Below, piece by piece: positions 32,707 to 43,464 of a stretch of DNA of 64,000 bases. The stretch is from Halioglobus sp. Its GTDB lineage: Bacteria; Pseudomonadota; Gammaproteobacteria; Pseudomonadales; Halieaceae. A program made the position numbers and the translations under genes. Positions within the stretch are counted from its first letter, which is position 1. Every line of letters starts with the position of its first letter. The notes beneath the pieces were generated by a model that did not search any database, had not been told where the DNA came from, and was given only the letters and a program-made list of their open reading frames with translations. The stretch is from the NCBI GenBank assembly GCA_028825045.1, contig JAPKAY010000003.1, positions 1 to 64,000 of the forward strand, given 5' to 3'.

Positions 32707-32965
32707 TTAAATCGTTCGGTTTTTAGACAGTTTTTTCATGTCGGCGTCAAATCGCCGGTTAGTTCTGATATATAAAAGCTACCCCGGCCTGAAGTCAACT
32801 CTTGGAAGCCGTTGCAAACGTCTGATCTGTTTTGGAAAGATCACGGCGAGGGCTTTTGCACACGTTGTGACGCTGCTCGATTATGCCTGATTCGGCCAGT
32901 GGACATCACAATCTAGCGTGATATGTTGAGGATAATGCCGTTTTAAATGTAACAGGGGACATCAA

Positions 32966-33283
32966 ATGAAAATGTTAAGCCCCCGCGTGGGCGTGTGGTA
33001 TCAGGATTTGCAGACTCAGGCCGTACTCGAAGTGGTTGACTGGGATCCCAGCAGCCTCACTATTGAAACCCAGTACCTCGATGGCGAAGTCTCTGAGTAC
33101 GATCTTGATGAATGGCGAGAGATGCTACTGACAGAAATTGAAGCGCCTGAAGATTGGCGAGCTCCCTTTGAGTTGGACGATGATGATCTACTCGATCCGG
33201 ACTTGCCGATACATCCGGAAGACTGGGCCAGTCCGCTGAATTCCATCGAGCCCGATACCATGTACGGAGTAGACGACCTTTAG
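32966..33283 (+). CDS. Small acidic conserved hypothetical protein
   Basis: 105 aa, strongly Asp/Glu-rich, coding-like composition; antisense frame lacks recognisable content. Confidence 0.65.
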   Translation: MKMLSPRVGVWYQDLQTQAVLEVVDWDPSSLTIETQYLDGEVSEYDLDEWREMLLTEIEAPEDWRAPFELDDDDLLDPDLPIHPEDWASPLNSIEPDTMYGVDDL

Positions 33284-33365
33284 AGTCCGCCAGGGGTTCT
33301 AGGGTCGGTCATCACCCTCCCCCGGGCTACTCAGCCCAAACCCCTGTTGTATTCCAGCATTGATA

Positions 33366-33381
33366 CTGTATATAATCACAG
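33366..33381. promoter_or_regulatory. LexA (SOS) box 1 CTGTATATAATCACAG
   Basis: CTG-N10-CAG consensus upstream of lexA. Confidence 0.85.
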
Positions 33382-33384
33382 CAC

Positions 33385-33400
33385 CTGTATAAATAAACAG
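33385..33400. promoter_or_regulatory. LexA (SOS) box 2 CTGTATAAATAAACAG
   Basis: CTG-N10-CAG consensus, 13 nt before the lexA ATG. Confidence 0.9.
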
Positions 33401-33412
33401 AGGGTGCCAGTG

Positions 33413-34012
33413 ATGGAGAAGCTCACACAACGTCAACAACAGGTGCTGGACATTGTCCGCCAGCACATAGACCACACAGGCTATCCCCCAACCCGCGCCG
33501 ATATTGCACGCGAACTTGGTTTCAAGTCTGCCAACGCAGCAGAAGAGCATCTTAAGGCACTAGCGCGCAAAGGTGCTATTGAAATGATACCCGGCGCCTC
33601 CCGCGGAATCCGTTTACCTGATAATCCGGGAATTCCCATCATTGGGCGCGTTGCGGCGGGCGATCCCGTACTGGCCGAAGCTCACATTGAAGACTACTGC
33701 GACCTGCCTACAAGTTTTTTTAAACCCCATGCTGACTATTTCCTCACCGTTGCGGGAGACAGTATGATCGACGTTGGCATTTTGGATGGTGACCTGCTGG
33801 CGGTGCACAGCACGCCAGTTGCGAAAAACGGTGACATTGTGGTCGCGCGCATTGAAGACGAGGTCACGGTAAAACGTCTGCGCCGAACTAACCAAAAGCA
33901 CCTGGTGCAATTATTGCCGGAGAATCCTGATTACGAGCCGATCAAAGTCGATCTGCGGGAACAGGCCTTTGCGATCGAAGGCCTGAGTGTGGGAATACTA
34001 CGCCGGGGATAA
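33413..34012 (+). CDS. lexA: SOS repressor LexA
   Basis: [52 protein letters not shown] cleavage region; [11 protein letters not shown]. Confidence 0.97.
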   Translation: MEKLTQRQQQVLDIVRQHIDHTGYPPTRADIARELGFKSANAAEEHLKALARKGAIEMIPGASRGIRLPDNPGIPIIGRVAAGDPVLAEAHIEDYCDLPTSFFKPHADYFLTVAGDSMIDVGILDGDLLAVHSTPVAKNGDIVVARIEDEVTVKRLRRTNQKHLVQLLPENPDYEPIKVDLREQAFAIEGLSVGILRRG

Positions 34013-34021
34013 ACCAATGGC

Positions 34022-34276
34022 CTAGTGCAGGACGCGTGGCGTCTCCTGCAGGGCTTCAACCTCAACCTCAGACTCACTTTTGTGAGATGTGACGGCAGCG
34101 GCCTGTATACCCGCTTCCAGCATGGCCTTTGCAACCTCCAGGCCATTGTCCTTCATGTACTCACGTGCTTCATCGGAAAAACGGATGATGACCAATGGCT
34201 CCGAATCATCGTCGGATCGCTGCAGGACGATATCTCCGTCTCCACGATCAACAATCTCTAGTAAGGATGCAGGCAC
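34022..34276 (-). CDS. Conserved hypothetical small protein
   Basis: 84 aa MPASLLEIVDRGDGDIVLQRSDDDSEPLVIIRFSDEAREYM. Confidence 0.65.
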   Translation of the reverse strand: MPASLLEIVDRGDGDIVLQRSDDDSEPLVIIRFSDEAREYMKDNGLEVAKAMLEAGIQAAAVTSHKSESEVEVEALQETPRVLH

Positions 34277-34443
34277 TTTAAAGACCTCGAATAATTAATA
34301 ATGCCTGGTAATTCTAACAGTTGGATTTGCGCGCCACCAGTATCAATAAGTGAACATGGTCACTCTTTGCCTCAAAACAGCACCCATAGTGCGCGATTGC
34401 AAACCATTGGAAATCAGCGCCCTACAGCGTGCGATGCCAGCCC

Positions 34444-37113
34444 TCAGGCTTTCTTACGCTTAGGGGCGCGGCTCGATTTAGCACCAGTTTCAGCTTCTTC
34501 CCACTTTCCCCCTTTATAAAACGCTTTCCAGCCAGTGGCCTTGTCGTCTTTCTCTGTCATTACGTACTGTTCTTTGGTTTTACGACTAAAGCGAATTTGA
34601 GCAGGGTTACCGTCCTTGTCTGCTACAGGCGCACTGAACAGAAAAGTGTACTTGGGGTCGATCTTTTCCTTGTGCGGCAGGATTTCAGACACCAGCGGCG
34701 CACGGGTTTCACGGTTGCGCGGAAACTGACTCGCCGCAAGGAATAATCCTGCTGCACCATCCCGGAGAATGTAGTGGTCTTCCACCTTTAAACAAATCAG
34801 TTCCGGCATGGGTACAGGGTCCATCTTGGGGGGTGCCGCTTCTCCGCTGCGCAACAACTTGCGCGTGTTCTTGCACTCCTCTGCTGTACAACCAAAATAT
34901 TTTCCGAAGCGGCCATTCTTCAGCTGCATTTCCGCCCCACACTTGTCACATTCAAGCGTCGGCCCTTCATAGCCTTTAATCTTGAACTTCCCGTGCTCTA
35001 CTTCAAACCCGGTACAGTCAGGGTTATTACCACAAACGTGTAGCTTGCGTTCTTCATCGATGAGATAGCTATCCATGGCCGTTTGACACAGTTTGCACCG
35101 GTGTTTAGTGCGCAGTAGTCGAGACTCTGCCTCGTCATCCGCATCCTCGTGGATTGCTTCATCACCTGAGGTCAGGTTGACTGTAGTCTTGCAACGCTCT
35201 TTGGGTGGAAGCGCATAACCTGAGCACCCCAGAAAAACCCCTGTACTGGCCGTCCTCACTTGCATTGGACGCTCGCAGGTACTGCAGGATATGTCTGTCA
35301 TTGTAGGCTGATTGGGCTGCATTCCATTGGGTTCGTCCTCCCCTGCATTTTGCAGAAGAACACTAAACTCAGCATAAAACGTATCGAGCAATTCGTGCCA
35401 TTCGAGGCTTCCCTGAGCCACCTCGTCCAGGCGCTCTTCCATCGACGCTGTAAATCCGTAGTCGAGCAAGTCGGTGAAACTGCCCTGCAAGCGCTGCGTG
35501 ACGATGTCACCCATTTTCTCAGCGTAAAAGCGCTTGTTCTCCAGTCGCACATAGCCGCGATCCTGAATGGTCGAAATAATGGACGCATAGGTAGAGGGGC
35601 GTCCAATCCTGCGTTTTTCCATTTCCCGCACCAGACTCGCTTCGCCGTAGCGCGACGAAGGCTTGGTAAAATGCTGCACTGGATCTAGTGTTACCAAACT
35701 CAGGGCCTCTCCCTCGCTCACATCCGGCAGCATTGCATCGTCATTTTTTCGTCCAGCAGGCGGCTGCAGACAGGTATAACCATCAAATCGAATAATGCGA
35801 CCTTTGGCAGTGAGTTGATAGTCACCCGCACTAACGGTCACCAGCGTAGAGGTATATTCTGCATCCGGCATCTGGCCGGCAACGAATTGCCTCCATATCA
35901 ACTCATAAAGGCGCTCTGAATCCCGCTCCATTCCTTTTAGAGCGCTCTGCAGTACGTTCACGTCCGAAGGCCGAATCGCCTCGTGAGCTTCCTGCGCGCC
36001 TTCCCTGGAGGAGAAAACTCTGGGCTCGTCCAAACTATACTTTGGCGGGAAATTCGCGCCAATGTAAGTTCGACACGCTGCCACCGCATCGACGCTCAAA
36101 TTGGTTGAGTCGGTTCGCATATAGGTGATGTAACCGGCTTCGTACAGACGCTGAGCAAGCATCATCGTCTTCTTTACACTGAAGCCCAATCGCGTGCTCG
36201 CGGACTGCTGCAAGGTAGACGTAATAAAGGGCGCCGGGGCTTTAGACCGTGTGGGCTTGTCTTCTCGCTTACTGACAATGTAGGGAAGCTGCTCCAGTTC
36301 CTTGGTGGCAGCTTGGGCAGTGGCCTCATCTGACGGTAAAAAGTTTTCGTCCTTGTGTTTGCGGACCTGAAAACGGATCTCATCCGCTTTGGCCGTCGCA
36401 AGGTCGGCATGAATTTCCCAGTATTCCTGTGGCACGAAGGCACGTATTTCGCGCTCTCGCTCGACTACGAGTCGTACCGCAACAGACTGGACGCGCCCGG
36501 CAGACAAGCCGCGAGCCACCTTGGACCAGAGTAGTGGCGACACCATAAAACCGACCACGCGGTCCAGGAAACGGCGCGCCTGCTGGGCATTAACACGATC
36601 CATGTCTAGGGTAGCGGGCCGCTCGAAGGCTTCGGAAACCGCCTTCTTGGTGATTTCGTTGAAAACAACACGCTGATAGCGCGACTCGTCGCCGCCAATG
36701 GCCTCCTTCAAATGCCAGGCGATTGCCTCTCCTTCGCGGTCAAGGTCAGTTGCCAGATAAATAGCGTCAGCGTTGGCCGCAAGCTTGACTAGCTCATTGA
36801 CGACTTTTTCTTTGCCCGGAAGAATCTGATAATTAGCGGCCCATTTTTGATCCGGGTCAATTCCCATCCGTCGCACCAGTTGCTCACGTGCGTTCTTTTT
36901 CTTGTATGCCGCTTTTGCCTTGGGTGCCATTTTACGCGTACGAGCGGCCTGAGCGGCCCGTGCTTTGGGGTCAACTTTATTCTTAGCACTGCCCGAAGTA
37001 GGCAAATCACGTATGTGACCAACGCTCGACTTAACGATGAAGTCGCTGCCAAGATACTTATTTATCGTTTTGGCCTTGGCCGGTGACTCGACTATAACCA
37101 GTGATTTACCCAT
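34444..37113 (-). CDS. topA: DNA topoisomerase I
   Basis: [34 protein letters not shown] active site; C-terminal zinc-finger repeats. Confidence 0.97.
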   Translation of the reverse strand: MGKSLVIVESPAKAKTINKYLGSDFIVKSSVGHIRDLPTSGSAKNKVDPKARAAQAARTRKMAPKAKAAYKKKNAREQLVRRMGIDPDQKWAANYQILPGKEKVVNELVKLAANADAIYLATDLDREGEAIAWHLKEAIGGDESRYQRVVFNEITKKAVSEAFERPATLDMDRVNAQQARRFLDRVVGFMVSPLLWSKVARGLSAGRVQSVAVRLVVEREREIRAFVPQEYWEIHADLATAKADEIRFQVRKHKDENFLPSDEATAQAATKELEQLPYIVSKREDKPTRSKAPAPFITSTLQQSASTRLGFSVKKTMMLAQRLYEAGYITYMRTDSTNLSVDAVAACRTYIGANFPPKYSLDEPRVFSSREGAQEAHEAIRPSDVNVLQSALKGMERDSERLYELIWRQFVAGQMPDAEYTSTLVTVSAGDYQLTAKGRIIRFDGYTCLQPPAGRKNDDAMLPDVSEGEALSLVTLDPVQHFTKPSSRYGEASLVREMEKRRIGRPSTYASIISTIQDRGYVRLENKRFYAEKMGDIVTQRLQGSFTDLLDYGFTASMEERLDEVAQGSLEWHELLDTFYAEFSVLLQNAGEDEPNGMQPNQPTMTDISCSTCERPMQVRTASTGVFLGCSGYALPPKERCKTTVNLTSGDEAIHEDADDEAESRLLRTKHRCKLCQTAMDSYLIDEERKLHVCGNNPDCTGFEVEHGKFKIKGYEGPTLECDKCGAEMQLKNGRFGKYFGCTAEECKNTRKLLRSGEAAPPKMDPVPMPELICLKVEDHYILRDGAAGLFLAASQFPRNRETRAPLVSEILPHKEKIDPKYTFLFSAPVADKDGNPAQIRFSRKTKEQYVMTEKDDKATGWKAFYKGGKWEEAETGAKSSRAPKRKKA

Positions 37114-37272
37114 AATTTCCCTTCGTGCATATGATCAGCAAGCGCCTAACAGAGCGGTCTTTACCAGGCACCCTTAATGGGCATCTCTGGTCGAGAGTTC
37201 CAACCAGGCGCCTCCAAAAAGGTGGCATATATAAGTCGCTAAGTCGCTGGGGTCAAGGAAAAACAACAACTG

Positions 37273-37731
37273 TCAGCTTATTAATTCCTCACACCAGCAC
37301 TCCAAAACCTGCCGAATATGCTCTACACCGGCCTCCCCCGACAACTCTGTCCAGTACACCCCACAGCTTCCAGCGTCGACACTGGCAGCGAGGATATCCG
37401 CTGGTAAACCCTGCACTGGCTGGGGAACTGGCAGGCGCCTCCCTACGCTTCTCCAGCTATCCTGGTCATAAATCCAGGCACCCGCCTCCACAGGGCGCAC
37501 GCGCCTGGCTGCAATGCGTTTACCATAATAAATCACGTGCCCCCGGGAGGCGCGCGTGAGGCTAGGCGCGCTACCTTTGGGGAGGTCTCGAAACTCCACA
37601 AACAGGCCATGTACCGCTGCATATTCGCGCAAGCCGGCGATCCTCCGCTGACGCTTACTGGGTATAAAATGCGTTAGGGGGGCGAGTGCGAGTGCAATCA
37701 CAAAAAGTATTAGCAGGTAGGTCAGCGTCAT
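37273..37731 (-). CDS. Conserved membrane-anchored hypothetical protein
   Basis: N-terminal TM and globular domain; strong SD (GGAGGAG) before ATG. Confidence 0.75.
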   Translation of the reverse strand: MTLTYLLILFVIALALAPLTHFIPSKRQRRIAGLREYAAVHGLFVEFRDLPKGSAPSLTRASRGHVIYYGKRIAARRVRPVEAGAWIYDQDSWRSVGRRLPVPQPVQGLPADILAASVDAGSCGVYWTELSGEAGVEHIRQVLECWCEELIS

Positions 37732-37738
37732 CTCCTCC

Positions 37739-37765
37739 GGTTTAGGTTTAGGTTTAGGTTTAGGT
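37739..37765. repeat. Hexamer tandem repeat (GGTTTA)4.5
   Basis: GGTTTAGGTTTAGGTTTAGGTTTAGGT read directly. Confidence 0.98.
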
Positions 37766-37868
37766 CAATCTCTACTGTACCCAACTTACAACATACCCCA
37801 ATCGCCCTTACTCGGCCGAGTTTCTATGCTATAAATACTGAAAGAGTTTTTCATATTGGAGTTGAGCG

Positions 37869-38309
37869 ATGTCGCAGTATCGAAATGTGCTGGTAGCCAT
37901 AGATCTTAGTGAGGATTCGACACCTGTTGTGCAGCGTGGGCGCGCTATCGCCGAGGGCAGTGCCGCTGAATTACATTTGATACACGTCATCGAGCCCCTT
38001 AGCTTTGCCTATGGCGGCGATATTCCAATGGATTTTTCGGGCATCCAGGAAGAAATTCATCAACAAGCAACGCAGCAATTACATCGATTTGCCGAAACTA
38101 ACAGTATCGATGCCCAGCACCAGCACATTGTGCTGGGCAAGCCGGAGGTCGAAATTCACGCCAAGGCAGAGGAACTGGGTACGGACCTGATCGTCGTGGG
38201 CAGTCACGGCCGCCACGGACTAGCACTGCTGATGGGTTCAACGGCTAACGGTGTTATGCACGGCGCAACTTGTGACGTGCTCGCTATCCGCGTTGGAAAA
38301 CAGAAGTAG
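37869..38309 (+). CDS. Universal stress protein (UspA family)
   Basis: YRNVLVAIDLSEDS; IVVGSHGRHGLALLMGSTANGVMHGATCDVLAI. Confidence 0.93.
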   Translation: MSQYRNVLVAIDLSEDSTPVVQRGRAIAEGSAAELHLIHVIEPLSFAYGGDIPMDFSGIQEEIHQQATQQLHRFAETNSIDAQHQHIVLGKPEVEIHAKAEELGTDLIVVGSHGRHGLALLMGSTANGVMHGATCDVLAIRVGKQK

Positions 38310-38311
38310 GC

Positions 38312-38551
38312 TCAGGACGCGAAAAAATCCTGCAGCCCCACTCCCGTAAAGGGCCAGTCGAGCTCCCTGCCATCGGGGTGTTGCAATACCGGGACGCGCA
38401 CACCGTAGCGCTCAAACAACGTATCAGAGTCGCTGACATCCACTTCCATCACATCCAGGTCGTCGTTCGCCTCTGTGTGCGTGGTAATCATAGCCTGCGC
38501 GATCTCGCAAAGGTGGCAAGCACTGGTACCGTACAGCTTAAAAGTTTCCAC
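38312..38551 (-). CDS. Glutaredoxin-like (DUF836) protein
   Basis: METFKLYGTSACHLCEIAQAMI; VPVLQHPDGRELDWPF. Confidence 0.85.
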   Translation of the reverse strand: METFKLYGTSACHLCEIAQAMITTHTEANDDLDVMEVDVSDSDTLFERYGVRVPVLQHPDGRELDWPFTGVGLQDFFAS

Positions 38552-38744
38552 ATGCGCCCCAATAGGATTTGTTCTTGTCGACCGGCAAGTGCCAACATGC
38601 CACTCCTAAGGAGCATGGGCGGTAAAGCTTGAACTTGCACGGCGGCAGGCTGTAAGATTGCCGACCAAGTACAACAATATGAACTGGAATTCGCAGCAAC
38701 ACCCTCGGAATAGAGCGAGCCTGATTAACCTCTGGAGTACATGA

Positions 38745-39650
38745 GTGGCACTTTTCTCCCAACCTACTGCGCGTGCGCTGGCTATACTGGACTTATTAAT
38801 GGCCAATCCGCACCAGGCCTTCGGCCTCACAGAAATGACCAGACGGCTGAACCTAAACAAGGCAACCTGCCACGCGATACTGACCACCATGGCCAACTAT
38901 GGCTTTCTGGTGCAACATCCAAAAACCAAAGCATACCGCCTGGGTCCGTCAATCATCGCAGCGGGAAACGCGGCCTTCGCCCAGTTTCCCGTATTGGAAT
39001 ACGCCCGACCGGAGTTGGAAGCTCTGCAAAATGATCTGGGCATTGGCTTTGCAGTTACCGGTCGCTCCAAAATGCATCAGGTGTTATTAGCGCTCTACGG
39101 CCGGGCGACACCACTCATAGATTCCTTCCAACTCGGTTTGCGCCTGCCTAACACTGCCCCGGTGGCAGCCTGTTTTACCGCATTTTCAGACGCCAAATAT
39201 CTGGAGGCCTGGCTGACCAGGGCACATGAGGCCCGCGACGGATACAACGAAAAACTGGATCAAAAGTTACGCGTGTCACTGATCGCCATACGCGCACACG
39301 GTTACGAAGTAACCCTGAAAACCAAGGCGGAATCGGAGTTACGTGACGAATTGGGCCGCATTCATAATTCGTGGAGCCTCACCGAACTTGAAGAAGCAGC
39401 TAACAAATACCAGCATGATCTGTGTGACGAGCACTATCACCTCGACAGAGTCGACCCTAAAGCGCGCTATGACATTAGTACGATCACAGTTCCGGTATTT
39501 GTTTATAAGGAAGTCCCTGTGATGTGCTTTGTTGCCGGATCCTTTGACAAGACCATCACCGGCGCACAGGTAGAGGAAATCGCTGTGCGCATGAAGGAGT
39601 CCGCCGACCGGGTCACAGCATTGGCCAGCGGCCGAGATACCGTCAGCTGA
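38745..39650 (+). CDS. IclR-family transcriptional regulator
   Basis: RALAILDLLMANPHQAFGLTEMTRRLNLNKATCHAILTTMANYGFL; GTG start. Confidence 0.88.
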   Translation: MALFSQPTARALAILDLLMANPHQAFGLTEMTRRLNLNKATCHAILTTMANYGFLVQHPKTKAYRLGPSIIAAGNAAFAQFPVLEYARPELEALQNDLGIGFAVTGRSKMHQVLLALYGRATPLIDSFQLGLRLPNTAPVAACFTAFSDAKYLEAWLTRAHEARDGYNEKLDQKLRVSLIAIRAHGYEVTLKTKAESELRDELGRIHNSWSLTELEEAANKYQHDLCDEHYHLDRVDPKARYDISTITVPVFVYKEVPVMCFVAGSFDKTITGAQVEEIAVRMKESADRVTALASGRDTVS

Positions 39651-39698
39651 CCTATTAAACTCAGCCACAACCCGCAGCCACTCTCACTCGCGTAAGCC

Positions 39699-40478
39699 AT
39701 GACAGATCCATCAGACTACCAGGAAAAAAAATCCTTCTTTGATCGCGTGCTGACCGTCTATGGCCGCAAAGCCGTGCTGGAGACACTGCAGAACTCAACA
39801 CTGCAATGCCATGCACTGCACCTCGCACAAAGCAATCGAGAAGCCGGAATTGTCGCCGAAATCAGGCAGCGAGCAATCAGCCTCGACATACCTGTCAAAC
39901 AACATTCGCGCGAAGCACTCGCGCGCATATCAAAAAATGGAAAACAGGATCAGGGGGTCGCGGTTGATGTTGTGTGCCCTTCCTTTGGCAAACTCCAGGA
40001 CTATCTTGCTGGCCCACGCCCTAAATCCAATGTGCGACTACTGGCACTGGACGGCATTCATAATCCGCAAAATCTTGGCATGATTATCCGCTCCGCAACT
40101 GCGGGCAATATCGACGGGATAATACTTTCACGAAAGGGGACCGCGGCAATAGGACCACTGGTTATTAAGGCGAGCGTAGGGACGGTCTATCGCGCCCCAC
40201 TCCTATTTTGTGACTCACTGATGGAAGCGCTGCAACATTGCCGGAAGCATGATGCTGAGATCTGCGCGCTTGAGGCGAGCGCCGAGCTCTCTCTGTTCGA
40301 TCATCGACCGCAGCGGCTGTGTGTTTACATTTTGGGCAATGAGACCGAGGGCGTAGGCACCCACCTGAGAGAGCTCGTAGATACCCCCCTGTCAATTCCC
40401 ATGCGTAACGGCGTGGAGTCGCTCAATGTTGCCGTAGCGGCAAGCCTAATTGCCTACGGAAGCTACTTCGAAAGGTAG
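39699..40478 (+). CDS. TrmH/SpoU family RNA methyltransferase
   Basis: LDGIHNPQNLGMIIRSATAGNIDGIILS; LGNETEGVGTHLRELVDTPLSIPMRNGVESLNVAVAASLI. Confidence 0.94.
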   Translation: MTDPSDYQEKKSFFDRVLTVYGRKAVLETLQNSTLQCHALHLAQSNREAGIVAEIRQRAISLDIPVKQHSREALARISKNGKQDQGVAVDVVCPSFGKLQDYLAGPRPKSNVRLLALDGIHNPQNLGMIIRSATAGNIDGIILSRKGTAAIGPLVIKASVGTVYRAPLLFCDSLMEALQHCRKHDAEICALEASAELSLFDHRPQRLCVYILGNETEGVGTHLRELVDTPLSIPMRNGVESLNVAVAASLIAYGSYFER

Positions 40479-41638
40479 GACATACCCTCTTCAAGGCCCT
40501 TAATCGTGAGCGGGTACATATGTCCTTCCATCAACTGATTAGCAATGGACACAGACTGCGTGTACTGCCAATCTTCCTCGGGCAGTGGGTTTATCCAGAT
40601 GACCTTGTCGTACACATCCTGCATTCTGCGCATCCACGCCTCGCCAGCCTCCTCGTTCCAGTGCTCGACAGAGCCGCCTGGCTGGACAATTTCGTAGGGC
40701 GACATGGAGGCATCGCCAACAAACACAACTTTGTAATCGTGGCTGTACTTGTGCAGGATATCCAGAACCTGCGTGCGTTCGTTATGGCGCCTAACGTTAT
40801 TTCCCCAGACACTCTCGTACAAAAAATTGTGGAAGTAAAAACTCTTCAAATGTTTGAATTCGGTACGCGCGGCAGAAAATAACTCCTCACAGACCTTCAC
40901 ATGCGGATCCATGGAACCGCCCACGTCCAGAAACAGCAACACTTTCACGGCATTGTGACGTTCGGGAACCATCTTTATATCCAGCCAGCCAGCGTTACGC
41001 GCTGTAGAGCTTATAGTATCGTCGAGGTCCAGTTCATCAGCGGCACCGGTACGAGCGAATTTGCGCAGGCGTCGCATGGCAATTTTTATGTTGCGCGTAC
41101 CCAGCTCAACATTGTCGTCAAGGTTTTTAAATTCACGCTTATCCCAGACTTTTACCGCCTTTTTATTGCGTCCATTGGAGCCTACACGAACGCCTTCCGG
41201 GTGATATCCCTCCTGACCAAAAGGCGATGTGCCCCCGGTACCCACCCACTTGTTACCGCCCTCGTGGCGTTCTTTTTGCTCCTCCAGACGTTTCTTGAAT
41301 TCCTCGATTAGCTTTTCCAGCCCCCCGAGGGATTCTATCTGCTCTTTTTCCTCGTCTGTGAGGTTCTTCATAAACTCTGAGCGCAGCCAATCATCGGGTA
41401 TCAAAGTCTCGATGATATCGTCCAGCGCTTCCAGCTCTTTGAAATGCAGACCGAATGCCCGATCAAATCGATCGAAATACTTTTCGTCCTTCACCATGCA
41501 AGTGCGGCTGAAATAGTAAAACTCGTCCATATCACTGAACGCGATATGCTGCTTGAGGCCGTCCATCAGGTCGAGTAGCTCTCGCGTCGATACCGGAACA
41601 CCCGACTCTCTTAGCCCATGGAAGAAATTAATTAACAT
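40463..41638 (-). CDS. VWA domain-containing CoxE-like protein
   Basis: VKVLLFLDVGGSMDPHVKVCEELF; paired with MoxR ATPase. Confidence 0.9.
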   Translation of the reverse strand: MLINFFHGLRESGVPVSTRELLDLMDGLKQHIAFSDMDEFYYFSRTCMVKDEKYFDRFDRAFGLHFKELEALDDIIETLIPDDWLRSEFMKNLTDEEKEQIESLGGLEKLIEEFKKRLEEQKERHEGGNKWVGTGGTSPFGQEGYHPEGVRVGSNGRNKKAVKVWDKREFKNLDDNVELGTRNIKIAMRRLRKFARTGAADELDLDDTISSTARNAGWLDIKMVPERHNAVKVLLFLDVGGSMDPHVKVCEELFSAARTEFKHLKSFYFHNFLYESVWGNNVRRHNERTQVLDILHKYSHDYKVVFVGDASMSPYEIVQPGGSVEHWNEEAGEAWMRRMQDVYDKVIWINPLPEEDWQYTQSVSIANQLMEGHMYPLTIKGLEEGMSYLSK

Positions 41639-41668
41639 GTTTGCTCCCGCATACCGCAGCGCCGTTCG

Positions 41669-42526
41669 CTATCGGGTCTCTCGACGATGCATAAACGCCA
41701 GCCGTTCCAACAAATGTACATCCTGTTCGTTTTTCAACAGCGCGCCATACAGGGGCGGAATTGCCTTGCTCTGATCTCTTTCCTTGAGAATTTCGTCAGG
41801 AATATCGTCCGCCATTAAGAGCTTCAACCAATCAATCAGTTCGGAGGTGGAAGGCTTTTTCTTCAGCCCGGGGATGGAGCGCACGTCGAAAAAGATCTCC
41901 ATGGCTTCCTGCACCAACTCTTGTGTGATATTGGGATAATGCACATCAACAATCTCGCGCATAGTGTCGCGATCAGGAAAGTTAATAAAATGAAAGAAAC
42001 AGCGCCGCAGGAATGCATCGGGAAGTTCTTTTTCATTATTGCTGGTAATAATAATAATCGGTCGATGTTTGGTCTTGATGGTTTCGCCTGTTTCATAGAC
42101 AAAGAATTCCATCCTATCCAATTCGACTAGAAGGTCATTAGGGAATTCAATATCGGCCTTGTCCACCTCGTCAATCAGCAGCACGACCTGCTCGTCGGAG
42201 TCAAAGGCTTCCCATAATTTTCCACGCTTAATATAGTTGGCAATATCGTGTACTTTTTCACCGCCAAGCTGGGAATCTCTCAGGCGGGAAACGGCGTCAT
42301 ATTCGTATAACCCCTGCTGTGCTTTGGTTGTGGATTTGATGTGCCATTGAATGAGGCGCTTCCCCAGTCCTAGCGCAACCTCCTCGGCCAACATGGTCTT
42401 ACCAGTTCCAGGCTCCCCCTTGATTAACAGCGGTCGTTCCAGCGTGACCGCTGCGTTGACTGCCATCCGCAAATCGTCAGTGGCAACATATCTTTCTGTA
42501 CCTTCAAATTTCATACTACTCATCAC
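41669..42526 (-). CDS. MoxR family AAA ATPase
   Basis: IKGEPGTGKTMLAEEVA Walker A; VVLLIDEVDKAD Walker B. Confidence 0.93.
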   Translation of the reverse strand: MMSSMKFEGTERYVATDDLRMAVNAAVTLERPLLIKGEPGTGKTMLAEEVALGLGKRLIQWHIKSTTKAQQGLYEYDAVSRLRDSQLGGEKVHDIANYIKRGKLWEAFDSDEQVVLLIDEVDKADIEFPNDLLVELDRMEFFVYETGETIKTKHRPIIIITSNNEKELPDAFLRRCFFHFINFPDRDTMREIVDVHYPNITQELVQEAMEIFFDVRSIPGLKKKPSTSELIDWLKLLMADDIPDEILKERDQSKAIPPLYGALLKNEQDVHLLERLAFMHRRETR

Positions 42527-42641
42527 TCATTCCCAGTTCGAAAGGCGGACAGGTTACAGATTGGTTGCCTGCTTATCAATACTGCACCCATGACTGCCAT
42601 ATCGTTGAACCCTCGGTTTGGCCCAAAAATCTGGCGATTAC

Positions 42642-43016
42642 TTATGATTGTACCGGCCGTTTAGCCGTGCTGGCTGTGACTTTCCTGGGCCGCCGGAACA
42701 CCAACAGGCGAAGTAGCAATGCAATCACCACCGCTACCTCGGAAAAAAACACCAGTGGCTTCAGCGCGTGCTGCGCTGAATCAATATCCTGCGTCAGTAT
42801 CTGGAATGCCGCAACGATGACGGCCGGCGCCATAGTATCCACCCCTGCCCTGGGATAGGCCGGGGTCAGCAATAGCACCGCTGTCAATAGCACCACCAGC
42901 ACCACCCAGGCTGGCCGCCAGTGCCGACCCAACCACCAGCCAAGATAGAGCAGGATTATACAAGCTGAGCCGACGTAAACATAAATGGCAGTAAGATATG
43001 AGCTTTCGCTTAACAT
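42642..43016 (-). CDS. Conserved small membrane protein
   Basis: 124 aa with three predicted TM segments; collinear with neighbours. Confidence 0.65.
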   Translation of the reverse strand: MLSESSYLTAIYVYVGSACIILLYLGWWLGRHWRPAWVVLVVLLTAVLLLTPAYPRAGVDTMAPAVIVAAFQILTQDIDSAQHALKPLVFFSEVAVVIALLLRLLVFRRPRKVTASTAKRPVQS

Positions 43017-43026
43017 CGGCGCTCTC

Positions 43027-43464
43027 CTATTCTACCCAGTGCACGATATGTTCATCATAACCATCAGGATGAACAAATTCATCAGATACGGCGCGGCCGC
43101 GGATAGACACGCCCGCCTGATGCACAGAGTCATCGTTACCGCTAATCAGCGGGTGCCATTGAGGCAATGGAAGGTCGAGCGCGCGCAGGCGATATGCGCA
43201 GGTATTGGGTAACCAGCTCAGCGTTTCCCATTCCACAGAACGCAGCGCAATACAGTGCGGCACCAGCGTTGAGCGGTTGGCGTAATCGGTGCAGCGACAG
43301 GTGGGTTCATCAAGGTGGCGACAGCGAATTTTGGTGTAATAGACTTCACCGTCGGCCTCGTCTTCCAACTTATGCAGGCAGCACTTGGCACAGCCGTCAC
43401 ACAAGGCTTCCCACTCGCTGGTGCTCAGTTCGGTCAGACTCTTCTCATGCCACCAGTCAGCCAT
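43027..43464 (-). CDS. YcgN family (UPF0260) Cys-cluster protein
   Basis: WEALCDGCAKCCLHKLED...YYTKIRCRHLD...CRCTDYANR. Confidence 0.9.
   Translation of the reverse strand: MADWWHEKSLTELSTSEWEALCDGCAKCCLHKLEDEADGEVYYTKIRCRHLDEPTCRCTDYANRSTLVPHCIALRSVEWETLSWLPNTCAYRLRALDLPLPQWHPLISGNDDSVHQAGVSIRGRAVSDEFVHPDGYDEHIVHWVE

Noticed and set aside
37739-37765. GGTTTA array resembles a plant/eukaryotic telomere repeat (contamination or chromosome end)
   Set aside because: It is short, embedded between intact bacterial genes, and next to a bacterial Shine-Dalgarno; a microsatellite is the simpler reading.
40463-42526. MoxR-VWA pair as a possible defence or ternary conflict system
   Set aside because: Housekeeping-like context and standard CoxE/MoxR pair; no effector or nuclease neighbours.
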